Shown one piece after another: positions 7,349-14,167 of a DNA stretch of 25,683 nt. Both the position numbers and the translations under genes were made by a program. Each line of letters opens with the position of its first letter. Position 1 is the first letter of the stretch. The notes beneath the pieces are model-generated. The model had not been told where the DNA came from. It worked only from the letters and a program-made list of their open reading frames with translations, and did not search any database. The DNA is from Candidatus Micrarchaeota archaeon UBA95 (lineage in GTDB: Archaea; Micrarchaeota; Micrarchaeia; Norongarragalinales; Norongarragalinaceae), in NCBI GenBank assembly GCA_002499405.1, contig DALH01000025.1:1-25683 (forward strand). The letters are read 5' to 3'.

Positions 7349-7458
7349 TTGTAGGCGACCTCGTTTCTGCGGCACGTGGAGCAACGCGCGATTTCGGTGC
7401 CGCACTTCGGGCACTTGAACGAGACGCGGGCCCTCTTACCACAACTGATGCAATTCAT
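7315..7458 (-). CDS. Small double zinc-finger protein (COG2888, HVO_2753-like)
   Basis: This 47-residue protein has four C-x-x-C knuckles (C3/C6, C16/C19, C26/C29, C38/C41), enough for two zinc sites. The size and spacing match the archaeal Zn-ribbon RNA-binding family COG2888, of which Haloferax HVO_2753 is a characterised member (two zinc fingers, linked to biofilm and swarming). In many archaea this gene directly precedes aEF-1beta; here a nucleotidyltransferase gene is wedged between them. It begins ATG-AAT-TGC and ends TAA, with the last 34 bases shared out of frame with the nucleotidyltransferase start. A minus-strand TATA-like box (7489-7494) lies about 31-36 bases upstream. Confidence 0.85.
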   Translation of the reverse strand: MNCISCGKRARVSFKCPKCGTEIARCSTCRRNEVAYKCRSCNEFTGP

Positions 7459-7488
7459 CCGTGATACCCCTGAAAAAACAGCGTTATG

Positions 7489-7494
7489 ATTTAA
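7489..7494 (-). promoter_or_regulatory. TATA-like box for the zinc-ribbon/nucleotidyltransferase/aEF-1beta operon
   Basis: Reading the minus strand, TTAAAT sits about 30 bases before position 7464, which would leave a leader of about six bases before the ATG at 7458. It is divergent from the tRNA-Arg promoter. Confidence 0.4.
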
Positions 7495-7507
7495 TGGTTG
7501 CGCATTG

Positions 7508-7515
7508 TTTTAATA
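7508..7515 (+). promoter_or_regulatory. TATA box for tRNA-Arg
   Basis: TTTTAATA starts 34 bases before the first base of the mature tRNA (7542), which fits a short 5' leader to be removed by RNase P. Confidence 0.5.
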
Positions 7516-7541
7516 CCTTGCCTACCCGAATAATTGGCTGG

Positions 7542-7615
7542 GGGCCCGTAGTATAGCTTGGATAGAATGCAAGCTTGCGGAGCTTGAGACCGGGGTTCGA
7601 ATCCCCGCGGGCCCG
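7542..7615 (+). tRNA. trnR: tRNA-Arg (anticodon GCG)
   Basis: A 74-nt cloverleaf can be drawn. The acceptor stem 7542-7548 pairs perfectly with 7608-7614. The anticodon stem CAAGC/GCTTG (7570-7574, 7582-7586) encloses loop T-T-G-C-G-G-A, giving anticodon GCG for CGC/CGT codons. The T arm CGGGG-TTCGAAT-CCCCG is perfect and the discriminator is G7615. CCA is not encoded. The D stem (GTAT with GAAT) is weak: one A-A mismatch and two wobble pairs, although A14, G15, G18, G19 and A21 are all in place. No intron is present. A hairpin repeat follows from the next base. Confidence 0.92.
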
Positions 7616-7667
7616 TTCAATCTTTTTCTTTCTTTGCGGAAAGAAAAACATTGATGAAAAAGAAAGA
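7616..7667 (+). repeat. Hairpin repeat element, copy A, directly after tRNA-Arg
   Basis: The five-base arm TCAAT (7617-7621) pairs with ATTGA (7650-7654) and the ten-base arm TTTTTCTTTC (7623-7632) pairs with GAAAGAAAAA (7639-7648). The arms are separated by a single C-C mismatch and the hairpin loop is TTTGCG. A second purine block, AAAAAGAAAG, follows at 7657-7666. The same design recurs inside tRNA-Ile (15311-15356). Because it has T-runs on both strands and lies between the tRNA and a converging gene, it could serve as a two-way terminator here. Confidence 0.8.
7623..7635 (+). terminator. Pyrimidine-rich tract, probable tRNA-Arg terminator
   Basis: TTTTTCTTTCTTT starts eight bases after the tRNA end. 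Archaeal RNA polymerase terminates at T-runs, so this tract is the likely end of the tRNA transcript. It forms one arm of the hairpin repeat. Confidence 0.45.
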
Positions 7668-7685
7668 AGCATTGGTGCGGCGCGT

Positions 7686-8690
7686 TTACTTGGTGACTTC
7701 AACGAGTATGGTGTAATCCCCGCAACTCGTTTCGCAAATTATTTTGCCGAGGTGGGTGCCGGACGAGAACGGGCCGAAGTCGGCGCGGAACAGTTTTGGG
7801 TTTCCCTCCTTCAGGGGCATGTCGTCGGTCGCCGTCACCTTTGTCTTGCCTTGCAAATCGTCGCCGACTACCCGGCATTCCACGTCTATCTCCAGGTCTC
7901 CCCCTTTCTTCAACGAGAGTTCAATTGTTTTCGTGAACGAGTTGTCCGAGCCAAGCGACTCGGAAATGCTTTTCGGTGAAACGCTTACGTCGGGTTTGTC
8001 GACCACGTTCACTTCAAGGTTTGCGCCTTCATTCGTATACCTGGCCCGCACCTCACCTTTTTTTTCTCCGCTGGCATCGGCGGGAACGCTTATTTCCAGG
8101 GTCAACTGCTTTTCTTCCTTTCCTCCGATGGTGGTTTGCTCGCTGGAAATCCATTCGCCTAGGGAATCGCCCCCCACCAGCGCGAGTTCAGCGGGTTCGT
8201 TCCCATCGTTTACGACGATTACGGGTATGCTGGCGGAACAGCCGGCGCCAACCGAAACCGTTTCCTTGCCAAGTGAAACCGTTAGTTTGTAGTTGCGCGA
8301 AACCCTTACTTCAAGGGAGGCGGCTTCCCCGGAGTTAAGGGAGAAGTACTCGGTGGCGGGCTTGTATGTTGTTCCGGGTTCCACGAACAGCGAGTATTCC
8401 GTTCCGGAAGCGACGCTCTTGAAGAAGACGCGTCCAGCGTTGTCGGAGTACTCGGTTTTTTCGACCCTGCCGTCGGGCGCGGTAAGTTCAACGGTCGCCC
8501 CTATGATGGCCGTCCCCGAGTCTAGTTCGGTTATTTGAGCACTAATGGTTCCGGGGTGCGGGCGCAGGAACAAGCCCCAGAAAATTATGAGTATTATGAC
8601 GATTCCCAAAACGATTTTTTTTGGGTCGCGCAAGGGTTCCGGCAGCCCTTCAAGCATCAACCCGATTCTCTCGTTGAGCCCTTCATCCAT
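7686..8690 (-). CDS. Membrane-anchored Ig-like protein with carboxypeptidase-regulatory-type domain
   Basis: This protein of about 334 residues has a short cytoplasmic N-terminus, one transmembrane helix (about 26-43, I-V-L-G-I-V-I-I-L-I-I-F-W) and an extracellular remainder. Residues about 49-130 look like a carboxypeptidase-regulatory/SpaA-type beta domain (G-A-T-V-E-L-T-A-P-D-G, then N-A-G-R-V-F-F). After that come two NEW3-like Ig domains, with E-P-A-E-L-A-L-V-G-G-D at about 175. The last domain has several cysteines. The ATG at 8690 overlaps the gatE stop by eight bases; an upstream ATG at 8705 is the alternative. Function is unknown. The link to gatE looks like operon packing, not shared biochemistry. 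Confidence 0.75.
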   Translation of the reverse strand: MDEGLNERIGLMLEGLPEPLRDPKKIVLGIVIILIIFWGLFLRPHPGTISAQITELDSGTAIIGATVELTAPDGRVEKTEYSDNAGRVFFKSVASGTEYSLFVEPGTTYKPATEYFSLNSGEAASLEVRVSRNYKLTVSLGKETVSVGAGCSASIPVIVVNDGNEPAELALVGGDSLGEWISSEQTTIGGKEEKQLTLEISVPADASGEKKGEVRARYTNEGANLEVNVVDKPDVSVSPKSISESLGSDNSFTKTIELSLKKGGDLEIDVECRVVGDDLQGKTKVTATDDMPLKEGNPKLFRADFGPFSSGTHLGKIICETSCGDYTILVEVTK

Positions 8691-10050
8691 GCAACTCTTT
8701 CTCAAAAGCGGCTTTTAGTTGTTTTGGGTCGGCGCGCAACCGGTACTTCTTCATGGCGAGGCCGAACGCTTTTGGTCCGGCGCCCGAGAATTCGTTGGCA
8801 GCGCGCGCCAATTCCGCGCCGCTCAAAACCGTCAAGTCGTTTTTCTTCAAGCAGTCCTCGTTCGTGCAACCCTTTTCAAGGGCGACGGGAATCGCGCTCT
8901 TCACGAGTTTCCCTTTTTTGAACGCGCCCAAAACGAATTTAATGCATTCGTCGGACGGTTTGACCCCTTTTCGCTCCAATTCTTTTTTGGTTTCCAGGAG
9001 CGTGGTTGCTGCGACCGTGGCGTCAACCCTCATTTCCTCAGTTAAAGTCAAAAATAATTTTTGTGGTGAACGCGCCATTTTCTCGGCGAGTTGCGGGTTC
9101 AAACCCCTCGCTTCCAACCCTTTGACGGCGGACTCAAACGACTTCGGTTTTCCCGCGTCCTCCCAATAACGGGCGAGTAAGACTGGAGGTACATCGGTTT
9201 CGGGGTACATGCGCGCCTTACCCGGCAGGGGCCGCATGAATTCGGTTTTAGTTCCAACCGTGCGCCTCGTCTCCTCCCTTGGCGTTGCAAGGGATTGCTG
9301 GCGCAGCACCTCGTTTTCAACGAGTTCGGGGATTGTCTTCAATTCCTGCACGCCCTTTATTTCCACTCTCGCGCCCTTGGCGATTGAAACGTTTATGTCC
9401 TGGCGGATGGAACCCAAGCCGCGTTGCACTTTGGCGTTTGAGCGCAGCATCCTGCCCAGGGATTCACAGATTTTCCTGCAATGCTCGCCGTCCCTGATTT
9501 CCGGGGCGGTCGCTATTTCCACGAGGGGGATTCCAAGGCGGTCCAACCGGTATCCGCCGTCCACTATGCCCGCGCTCTCCTCTTCCAGGCACAGGGTCTG
9601 GATGCCCACGCCTTCTAGTTCGCCGTCCGTTGCCAGTAACGCGGTTCTCTGAAAACCGCTTACCGCGCTCCCGTCCGCCACGGTTTTGCGCATGAATTCA
9701 ACTTCGTGGACGGGCTTCATCTTCAACGCTTTCGCGATTCGGCACGCCTCAATCAACGCTTCCTGGTTGGGTGCGTGCGGGGGCTCGTCATCGCATTCCA
9801 CGAGGCAGGCCTCGTCTTCGGGCACGAAGTAAACGGTTTCCCTTCCTTTTGCCGCTTCAAAGCGCGCGGCTTCGTCCACTTTCCCGAGTTCCCCGGCGGC
9901 CGGTCTGATGCGGCGCCTGATTACAAAATCGTTTTCCGCATTGGAGCGTTTCTCGGAGGGGTTGGAGTAACAATTGCAGAATAACTTGTGCGTGTCCAGG
10001 CGCTGATGTATTTCAACGCCACACTTGAAGCCGAGCGCCCCATAATCCAT
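8683..10050 (-). CDS. gatE: Glu-tRNA(Gln) amidotransferase subunit E, lacking the GAD domain
   Basis: GatE is the kinase/tRNA-binding subunit of the archaeal GatDE enzyme that converts Glu-tRNA(Gln) to Gln-tRNA(Gln). GatE rather than GatB is indicated by the opening G-F-K-C-G-V-E-I-H-Q-R-L-D-T, the D-G-S-A-V-S-G-F-Q-R-T block (126-136), and R-P-L-P-G-K-A-R-M-Y-P-E-T-D-V-P-P (273-289). At 455 residues it is well short of the usual roughly 620. The missing part is the AspRS-like GAD insertion: L-R-Q-Q-S-L (249-254) runs almost directly into E-E-T-R-R-T-V-G (259-266). The C-terminal helical and tail domains are present. It starts at ATG 10050, about 25 bases from a TATA box shared with the divergent gene. 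Its partner gatD is nearby on the same strand. Confidence 0.93.
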   Translation of the reverse strand: MDYGALGFKCGVEIHQRLDTHKLFCNCYSNPSEKRSNAENDFVIRRRIRPAAGELGKVDEAARFEAAKGRETVYFVPEDEACLVECDDEPPHAPNQEALIEACRIAKALKMKPVHEVEFMRKTVADGSAVSGFQRTALLATDGELEGVGIQTLCLEEESAGIVDGGYRLDRLGIPLVEIATAPEIRDGEHCRKICESLGRMLRSNAKVQRGLGSIRQDINVSIAKGARVEIKGVQELKTIPELVENEVLRQQSLATPREETRRTVGTKTEFMRPLPGKARMYPETDVPPVLLARYWEDAGKPKSFESAVKGLEARGLNPQLAEKMARSPQKLFLTLTEEMRVDATVAATTLLETKKELERKGVKPSDECIKFVLGAFKKGKLVKSAIPVALEKGCTNEDCLKKNDLTVLSGAELARAANEFSGAGPKAFGLAMKKYRLRADPKQLKAAFEKELHG

Positions 10051-10070
10051 GCAAGGATTTAACGGAGCAC

Positions 10071-10078
10071 ATTAAAAG
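10071..10078. promoter_or_regulatory. Shared TATA box between gatE and the divergent unknown gene
   Basis: ATTAAAAG reads as TTAAAAG on the plus strand, 32 bases before ATG 10104, and as CTTTTAAT on the minus strand, about 27 bases before ATG 10050. One AT-rich box may therefore serve both leaderless genes, so they would compete or be co-regulated. Confidence 0.45.
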
Positions 10079-10095
10079 ACGTTTTTCCAAAACGT
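10079..10095. promoter_or_regulatory. Inverted repeat, candidate operator
   Basis: ACGTTTT-TCC-AAAACGT is a perfect 7-bp inverted repeat with a 3-base spacer. It lies between the TATA box and start codon of the gene at 10104, so a bound protein could block that promoter. From the gatE side it lies just upstream of the TATA box. Confidence 0.4.
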
Positions 10096-10103
10096 TTAGT
10101 AGC

Positions 10104-10649
10104 ATGAGAAAACTGAACCCAAAAGAAAAACAAGAAATTGACTCAGTTTCTTCCCTTGACTTTATCGATCAGTTGGCCGGGTATGGCGAGGATTGGAAGA
10201 GGCTGGGCCGGGACTTGTTTGTTTGGAGTGCTCTTAAACAATCGTCGCTCCCATCGCCCGAAAAGATTCAAGGTCTGAGGAGTGAGTTGGAAAGTGCTTC
10301 AAAGAAGCCAGCCGAAGAAAAGATAGGCGCGTTTGGAGAACTTTTGAGCTTGAGGGGAGAATACCATTCGCAACTAAAACACGCCTTATCGCGCGCCACA
10401 ACCCTTCCTCCAAAACCGCGGAGTAGGCGGCAGATAAATGCGCGTCTTTTGGGTGCCTTCAGGGAATTAGCCCACCGCGGCGAACCAGTTTTAATTGAAT
10501 CTGTTTTTGAGGCGGCGAAACTGCACAACCAATCTCTTGGAAGGTTAAGGAGAAAACTTGCACTCCACGAAGAAAAAGAAAGTGCTTTTTTTGAGGAAGC
10601 GGAATTGCTTGGTCGTTCCTGGAAACACTGGAAGCGCCGCGCTAAATGA
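10104..10649 (+). CDS. Unknown helical, highly charged protein
   Basis: This 181-residue protein has no recognisable domain, signal peptide or membrane segment. It is rich in Lys, Arg and Glu with a heptad-like pattern, so it is probably all helical. A basic patch (K-P-R-S-R-R-Q-I-N-A-R, about 110-120) and a basic tail (W-K-H-W-K-R-R-A-K) could contact nucleic acid, but that is inference. By eye the gene is more AT-rich than its neighbours and uses AGG, AGT and AAA codons more often. It lies alone on the plus strand between gatE and gatD and has a candidate operator at its promoter. Its 3' end overlaps the gatD end by eight bases. These features fit an acquired gene, though native origin is not excluded. 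Confidence 0.65.
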   Translation: MRKLNPKEKQEIDSVSSLDFIDQLAGYGEDWKRLGRDLFVWSALKQSSLPSPEKIQGLRSELESASKKPAEEKIGAFGELLSLRGEYHSQLKHALSRATTLPPKPRSRRQINARLLGAFRELAHRGEPVLIESVFEAAKLHNQSLGRLRRKLALHEEKESAFFEEAELLGRSWKHWKRRAK

Positions 10650-11922
10650 AGTGCTTCTCGGTCAGGCGGGAATTGAGTTCGCCTGCAACGTTTTCCAGCA
10701 TTTTTTCGCGCGGGTCTTCGCCGCGCCCGAGCAGCCAGCCCATTTTCACGAAAGCCGTTTCCGGCAGCATGTCCTCGCAGTAAATCACGCCTAGTTCCTT
10801 CATGACGCGCAGGTTACGGTAAACATTGGGGTTCACCCGGCCGAAGATGCACTGCGTTGCGAAGGCGACCGGCATTTCCCGTGTTGCGCGCTCCATTACC
10901 TTCAACCAACTCTTTTTTTTGTTTGTTGTTAGGGTTGGCACGTGCCCCAGCGCAAACGCTTCAATAACAACGCCTTTGTAACCCTTGTCCACGAACCACT
11001 CCAGGTGTTCTGGGTCAATGCCGGGGTAGACCTTGACGAAGCCGGTTTTTTCCTGGAAGGCGGCGCGCGAAACTGCGTCCCCTGCGCCCCGCTTCCTCAC
11101 CTCCTGCAGGAACTCGGTCTTGTCGGGGTAAACCCTGGCAAGAGGCGAGTCGTTCACGCTTTTGAAGGCATCGCGCCGCGTGGAATGCATTTTCCTGACC
11201 TTCGTGCCGCGGTGCGCAAAACAATAATCGTCGTCATAAGACGCGTGCATCACCACGGCCACTTCGCGCGACTCGCTTAAAGCGTATTGGGTCGCGCACG
11301 AGAGGTTTAACGCGCCGTCAAAACTTCCGCGGTCCGACGAGCGTTGTGCGCCAACCAAGGCAATTGGCTTGGGTGAGTCCACCATGAACGACAACGCCGC
11401 GGCGGTGTAGCCGAGCGTGTCCGTGCCGTGCGTTAATATTACTCCTTCGGCGCCCGAGTTAAGTTTTTTCACACATTCCTCGGCGAGTTTCACCCAGTCC
11501 TTGGGCGTTATGTCTTCGCTGGCGAGGGTGAAGGGCGCGCTCACTGAGAAGTTGGCTTTTCCCTCCAGTTCGGGTACGACCGCGAACAATTCGGCGGGAG
11601 TCAACACCATTTTCACGCCGCCTGTTTCGTAGTCCACGCGCGACGCTATTGTGCCGCCCGTGGCAATGAACGCGAGGTTGGGCAACCCGCTTTTTTTCTT
11701 GATTTTTTTTGCGGCAAAGTTTTCAAGCGCGACCCCGCCTTTTAATTTCCTGATTTTTTCGGGTTTGACGCCCACGTTGTAGCCGCTGTCCAGTTTCAGT
11801 ATGACCGCGTCCGCATCCCCTTGCGTGCGCGGCATCAACACGCCTTCGTACTCCCCGTTGACGTTCACGCGGTCGCCCGGATTGGCATTGGCCAAAAGTT
11901 TTTGCACGCGCTTGGAATACAT
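10642..11922 (-). CDS. gatD: Glu-tRNA(Gln) amidotransferase subunit D
   Basis: GatD is the asparaginase-like subunit that releases ammonia from glutamine or asparagine for GatE. The 426-residue protein has an N-terminal beta-barrel segment (about 1-65, P-G-D-R-V-N-V and Y-E-G-V-L-M-P-R). An L-asparaginase I-type domain follows, with catalytic motifs T-G-G-T (88-91) and H-G-T-D-T (165-169). R-S-S-D-R-G-S-F-D-G (around 195-204) is also present. Length is typical. The ATG directly abuts the elp3 stop codon, so gatD is the third gene of a secreted protein-elp3-gatD operon. Having gatD and gatE on the same strand but split by an oppositely oriented gene suggests the pair was interrupted. Confidence 0.96.
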   Translation of the reverse strand: MYSKRVQKLLANANPGDRVNVNGEYEGVLMPRTQGDADAVILKLDSGYNVGVKPEKIRKLKGGVALENFAAKKIKKKSGLPNLAFIATGGTIASRVDYETGGVKMVLTPAELFAVVPELEGKANFSVSAPFTLASEDITPKDWVKLAEECVKKLNSGAEGVILTHGTDTLGYTAAALSFMVDSPKPIALVGAQRSSDRGSFDGALNLSCATQYALSESREVAVVMHASYDDDYCFAHRGTKVRKMHSTRRDAFKSVNDSPLARVYPDKTEFLQEVRKRGAGDAVSRAAFQEKTGFVKVYPGIDPEHLEWFVDKGYKGVVIEAFALGHVPTLTTNKKKSWLKVMERATREMPVAFATQCIFGRVNPNVYRNLRVMKELGVIYCEDMLPETAFVKMGWLLGRGEDPREKMLENVAGELNSRLTEKHFI

Positions 11923-13341
11923 TTACAATCCCTTAACCATGTAAGCTCCCCGCAATTTATAGCCGTGCTTGCGGTAGTAGTCCCGCACGCCGACTCCGCT
12001 CAACACGAACATTTTCTTTGAGTCCCACTCGCGGCGCGATATTTCTTCGGCTTCGGCGAGGAGGCGCGCCCCTAGCCCCCGGTGCTGGGTTTGACGCGAT
12101 TTTTCGCCTACGGGAGTCTGCTCCCCGAAGATGCGCAACTCGCGGACGCCCGTTTTCCCGTCTTCGTTGCGTCGCAGGCGCACGAAGCCGTGGAGCGCGG
12201 CATCGTCTTCAATTGACAGGAACACTTCTTCGCCTTGGCTCGCACGGTAATTTATTCGCTTAAACCTTTTCCTTCCCTTCGGTTTGGTGCGTCCGACTTC
12301 GCGGCAGCGGATGCATTTGCATTCTTGTTTCATTTTCTTTCGGGCGATTTCGCGGAGGTTACTCTTGTTTGGGCCCGCTTCTATGAGGGGGGTTGGAATG
12401 TCGCGTTCAACGCGCATGATGCGGCAGTATTCCGGCACCCCCGCCTTGCACAAGGCAACGGCTCGAGCCGCCGTTTCCGTGTCATACGGTTGGAAGCGTC
12501 CCGCCCTCCATTCCCCGTAAATCTTCGAGCCCTTCACGACGAGGCAGGGGTAAATTTTCAGCATGTCGGGTTTGAATCGTTCGTCGGCAAACAATTCGCG
12601 CATCATTTCGGCGTCTTTTTCGGGCGTTGAATACAGGCCGGGCATGAAGTGATAACAAACCTTTAGGAAGGCGTCTTTGCATGACCGGGTTGCCTCCGCC
12701 ACTTCTTTGAGGCCGTGGCCCCGCCTCACTTTTTCAAGCACTTCCTCGTCCAGCGACTGGACTCCGAGCTCGATTCTCGTGCAGCCGTAGCCGAGGAAGC
12801 GCTTCACTTCGCTGGTCGTGCACCAGTCGGGGCGCGTCTCGATGGTGAGCCCGATGACGCGGTGTTCGGCGCGCTCGTTTTTTTTGATGCCTTGTTTCAG
12901 GGTGCGGCTCTTCGCGCCGTTGAAGGCGTCGAACGCTTTTTTGATGAACGCGTTCTGGTATTGCACGGGCTGGTAGTTGAAGGTTCCACCCATGACTATC
13001 AACTCGCACTTGCTGGGCTCGTGTCCGATGGCCTCCAACTGGCGCAGGCGGGATTCAACCTGCTTGAAGGCGTCGTAATCGTTTTGTTTTGCGCGGCGCG
13101 CCGCCGGCTCCTCCCCCGTGTAACTCTTGGGCGCCTTGCTGGTCGGGCAATACGTGCAGCGGCCCGGGCACGCATAGGGCCGCGTCATTATTGCGACCAC
13201 GCTTACGCCGCTCGAGCTCCGCGTTTTCTTGGTCTTGAATTCCTTGTGCATCCCGAATTCTTCGGCGAGTTCGGCGCTGCTCAAAACGCGTTTCAAGCCG
13301 CGCTCTTTTGATAATGAGTGCTTGAATTTCTCGAGGTTCAT
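11923..13341 (-). CDS. elp3: Elp3, tRNA U34 carboxymethyltransferase/acetyltransferase
   Basis: This 472-residue enzyme combines a radical SAM domain and a GNAT acetyltransferase domain. In archaea it modifies uridine 34 of tRNAs on its own. The iron-sulfur motif reads C-P-G-R-C-T-Y-C (C58, C62, C65). S-Y-T-G-E-E-P-A and M-G-G-T-F-N-Y follow as in the family. A small Cys cluster, E-C-K-C-I-R-C, links to the GNAT domain, where Q-H-R-G-L-G-A-R-L-L forms the acetyl-CoA loop. The end Y-Y-R-K-H-G-Y-K-L-R-G-A-Y-M-V-K is also typical. It is somewhat shorter than usual (about 520-550), mainly at the N-terminus, and the first Cys pair is Cx3C, one residue shorter than the Cx4C typical of prokaryotic Elp3. 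It lies nine bases after the secreted-protein gene and directly before gatD. Confidence 0.95.
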   Translation of the reverse strand: MNLEKFKHSLSKERGLKRVLSSAELAEEFGMHKEFKTKKTRSSSGVSVVAIMTRPYACPGRCTYCPTSKAPKSYTGEEPAARRAKQNDYDAFKQVESRLRQLEAIGHEPSKCELIVMGGTFNYQPVQYQNAFIKKAFDAFNGAKSRTLKQGIKKNERAEHRVIGLTIETRPDWCTTSEVKRFLGYGCTRIELGVQSLDEEVLEKVRRGHGLKEVAEATRSCKDAFLKVCYHFMPGLYSTPEKDAEMMRELFADERFKPDMLKIYPCLVVKGSKIYGEWRAGRFQPYDTETAARAVALCKAGVPEYCRIMRVERDIPTPLIEAGPNKSNLREIARKKMKQECKCIRCREVGRTKPKGRKRFKRINYRASQGEEVFLSIEDDAALHGFVRLRRNEDGKTGVRELRIFGEQTPVGEKSRQTQHRGLGARLLAEAEEISRREWDSKKMFVLSGVGVRDYYRKHGYKLRGAYMVKGL

Positions 13342-13350
13342 TGCCGTTTT

Positions 13351-14154
13351 TCACTTGAAGTTGGCGAACAAGCCGAGCAGCGAGTAAATGGGTTGCTCAA
13401 TGCTCGGAAATAACAGCACGCCGTGCGAGGTTGCGAGCATGTCCAAAAAGAGGTTGGTGCGCACGCTCAACTTCCCGGCGTTCTCGGACTTGATTTTCTC
13501 GCTTGAAATGGACGTGATCGAAAAATTCACGGCGTAGTCGCCGCGTTCGCTGCTTCCGACCTCGTAGGAAACGGTTTTCGTTGAGTGGTAGGGCACGAAC
13601 ACTTTTTTTGCGGGCCACTGGCCTGGCAGACCCGAAACCAGTATCTCGTAGGCGTCGCCCGCGTTCGAGTCATTCTTCAAAATGAATTGAAACCTCGCCG
13701 GCTGGTTCGCCCCCGCAACCACGTTGGGCGTCAACAACTCGGAGCCCAACAAGTCGCTTCGAATTTCAACCTTGATTCTGAATTTCGTGGTCGGCGCGCC
13801 CTCGTACTCGTCCCAAGCAGTTAATTCGGCGTAGTAAACGCCGTCGGCCGCGTTCCTGTCCGCTTCCAGGTAAGCTCGCATGGGTTGTTCGTAGACCTTG
13901 GAGTCCTCGGAACTCCACCCCGGAGATAAAGTAGTGAAGCCGATTTGGTCCCAGCGCGCTTCGCCGCCGCTCCACCCGGCGGCCGTGACGCCCGTGCCGC
14001 GGTTGGCGACCAATTCAAGTTTTTGGCCCGGGCCCATCACGCCGAGGTCAAGTTCGCCCCCGCCATCGATGGTTTGGGGCACGGGCTCGATTACGCGGAG
14101 GTAGGAAGCCGAAACAAATCCCAGCACGAACAGCAATGCAAGCGTTTTTTTCAT
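13351..14154 (-). CDS. Secreted Ig-like protein of unknown function
   Basis: This protein of 267 residues has a clear signal peptide (M-K-K-T-L-A-L-L-F-V-L-G-F-V-S-A, about 1-17). The rest is beta-rich. The second half (about 140-220; A-R-F-Q-F-I-L-K-N-D-S-N-A-G-D-A-Y-E-I) resembles NEW3/CARDB-type Ig domains as in the two other surface proteins of this window. The C-terminus (L-F-P-S-I-E-Q-P-I-Y-S-L-L-G-L-F) is moderately hydrophobic and may contact the membrane. Two ATGs stand in tandem (14157 and 14154); the second was chosen because the TATA box lies 30 bases before it. The gene heads the operon with elp3 and gatD. No functional link to them is evident. Confidence 0.7.
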   Translation of the reverse strand: MKKTLALLFVLGFVSASYLRVIEPVPQTIDGGGELDLGVMGPGQKLELVANRGTGVTAAGWSGGEARWDQIGFTTLSPGWSSEDSKVYEQPMRAYLEADRNAADGVYYAELTAWDEYEGAPTTKFRIKVEIRSDLLGSELLTPNVVAGANQPARFQFILKNDSNAGDAYEILVSGLPGQWPAKKVFVPYHSTKTVSYEVGSSERGDYAVNFSITSISSEKIKSENAGKLSVRTNLFLDMLATSHGVLLFPSIEQPIYSLLGLFANFK

Positions 14155-14167
14155 CACAACAATTCAC

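Noticed and set aside
7616..7667. C/D box guide RNA in the repeat element
   Set aside because: TTGATGA resembles a C box in copy A, but copy B has TTGACGA and neither copy has a proper D box at the expected distance.
7575..7979. Plus-strand frame from within tRNA-Arg through the hairpin repeat
   Set aside because: It starts in the tRNA and runs antisense to the Ig-like protein. Its K-K-N-I-D-E-K-E-R peptide resembles K-K-N-V-D-E-K-E-R from the tRNA-Ile intron only because the DNA element is repeated.
10571..10583. Third copy of the purine block GAAAAAGAAAG in the gene at 10104
   Set aside because: It encodes an ordinary E-K-E stretch and lacks the pyrimidine arm and outer stem of the element.
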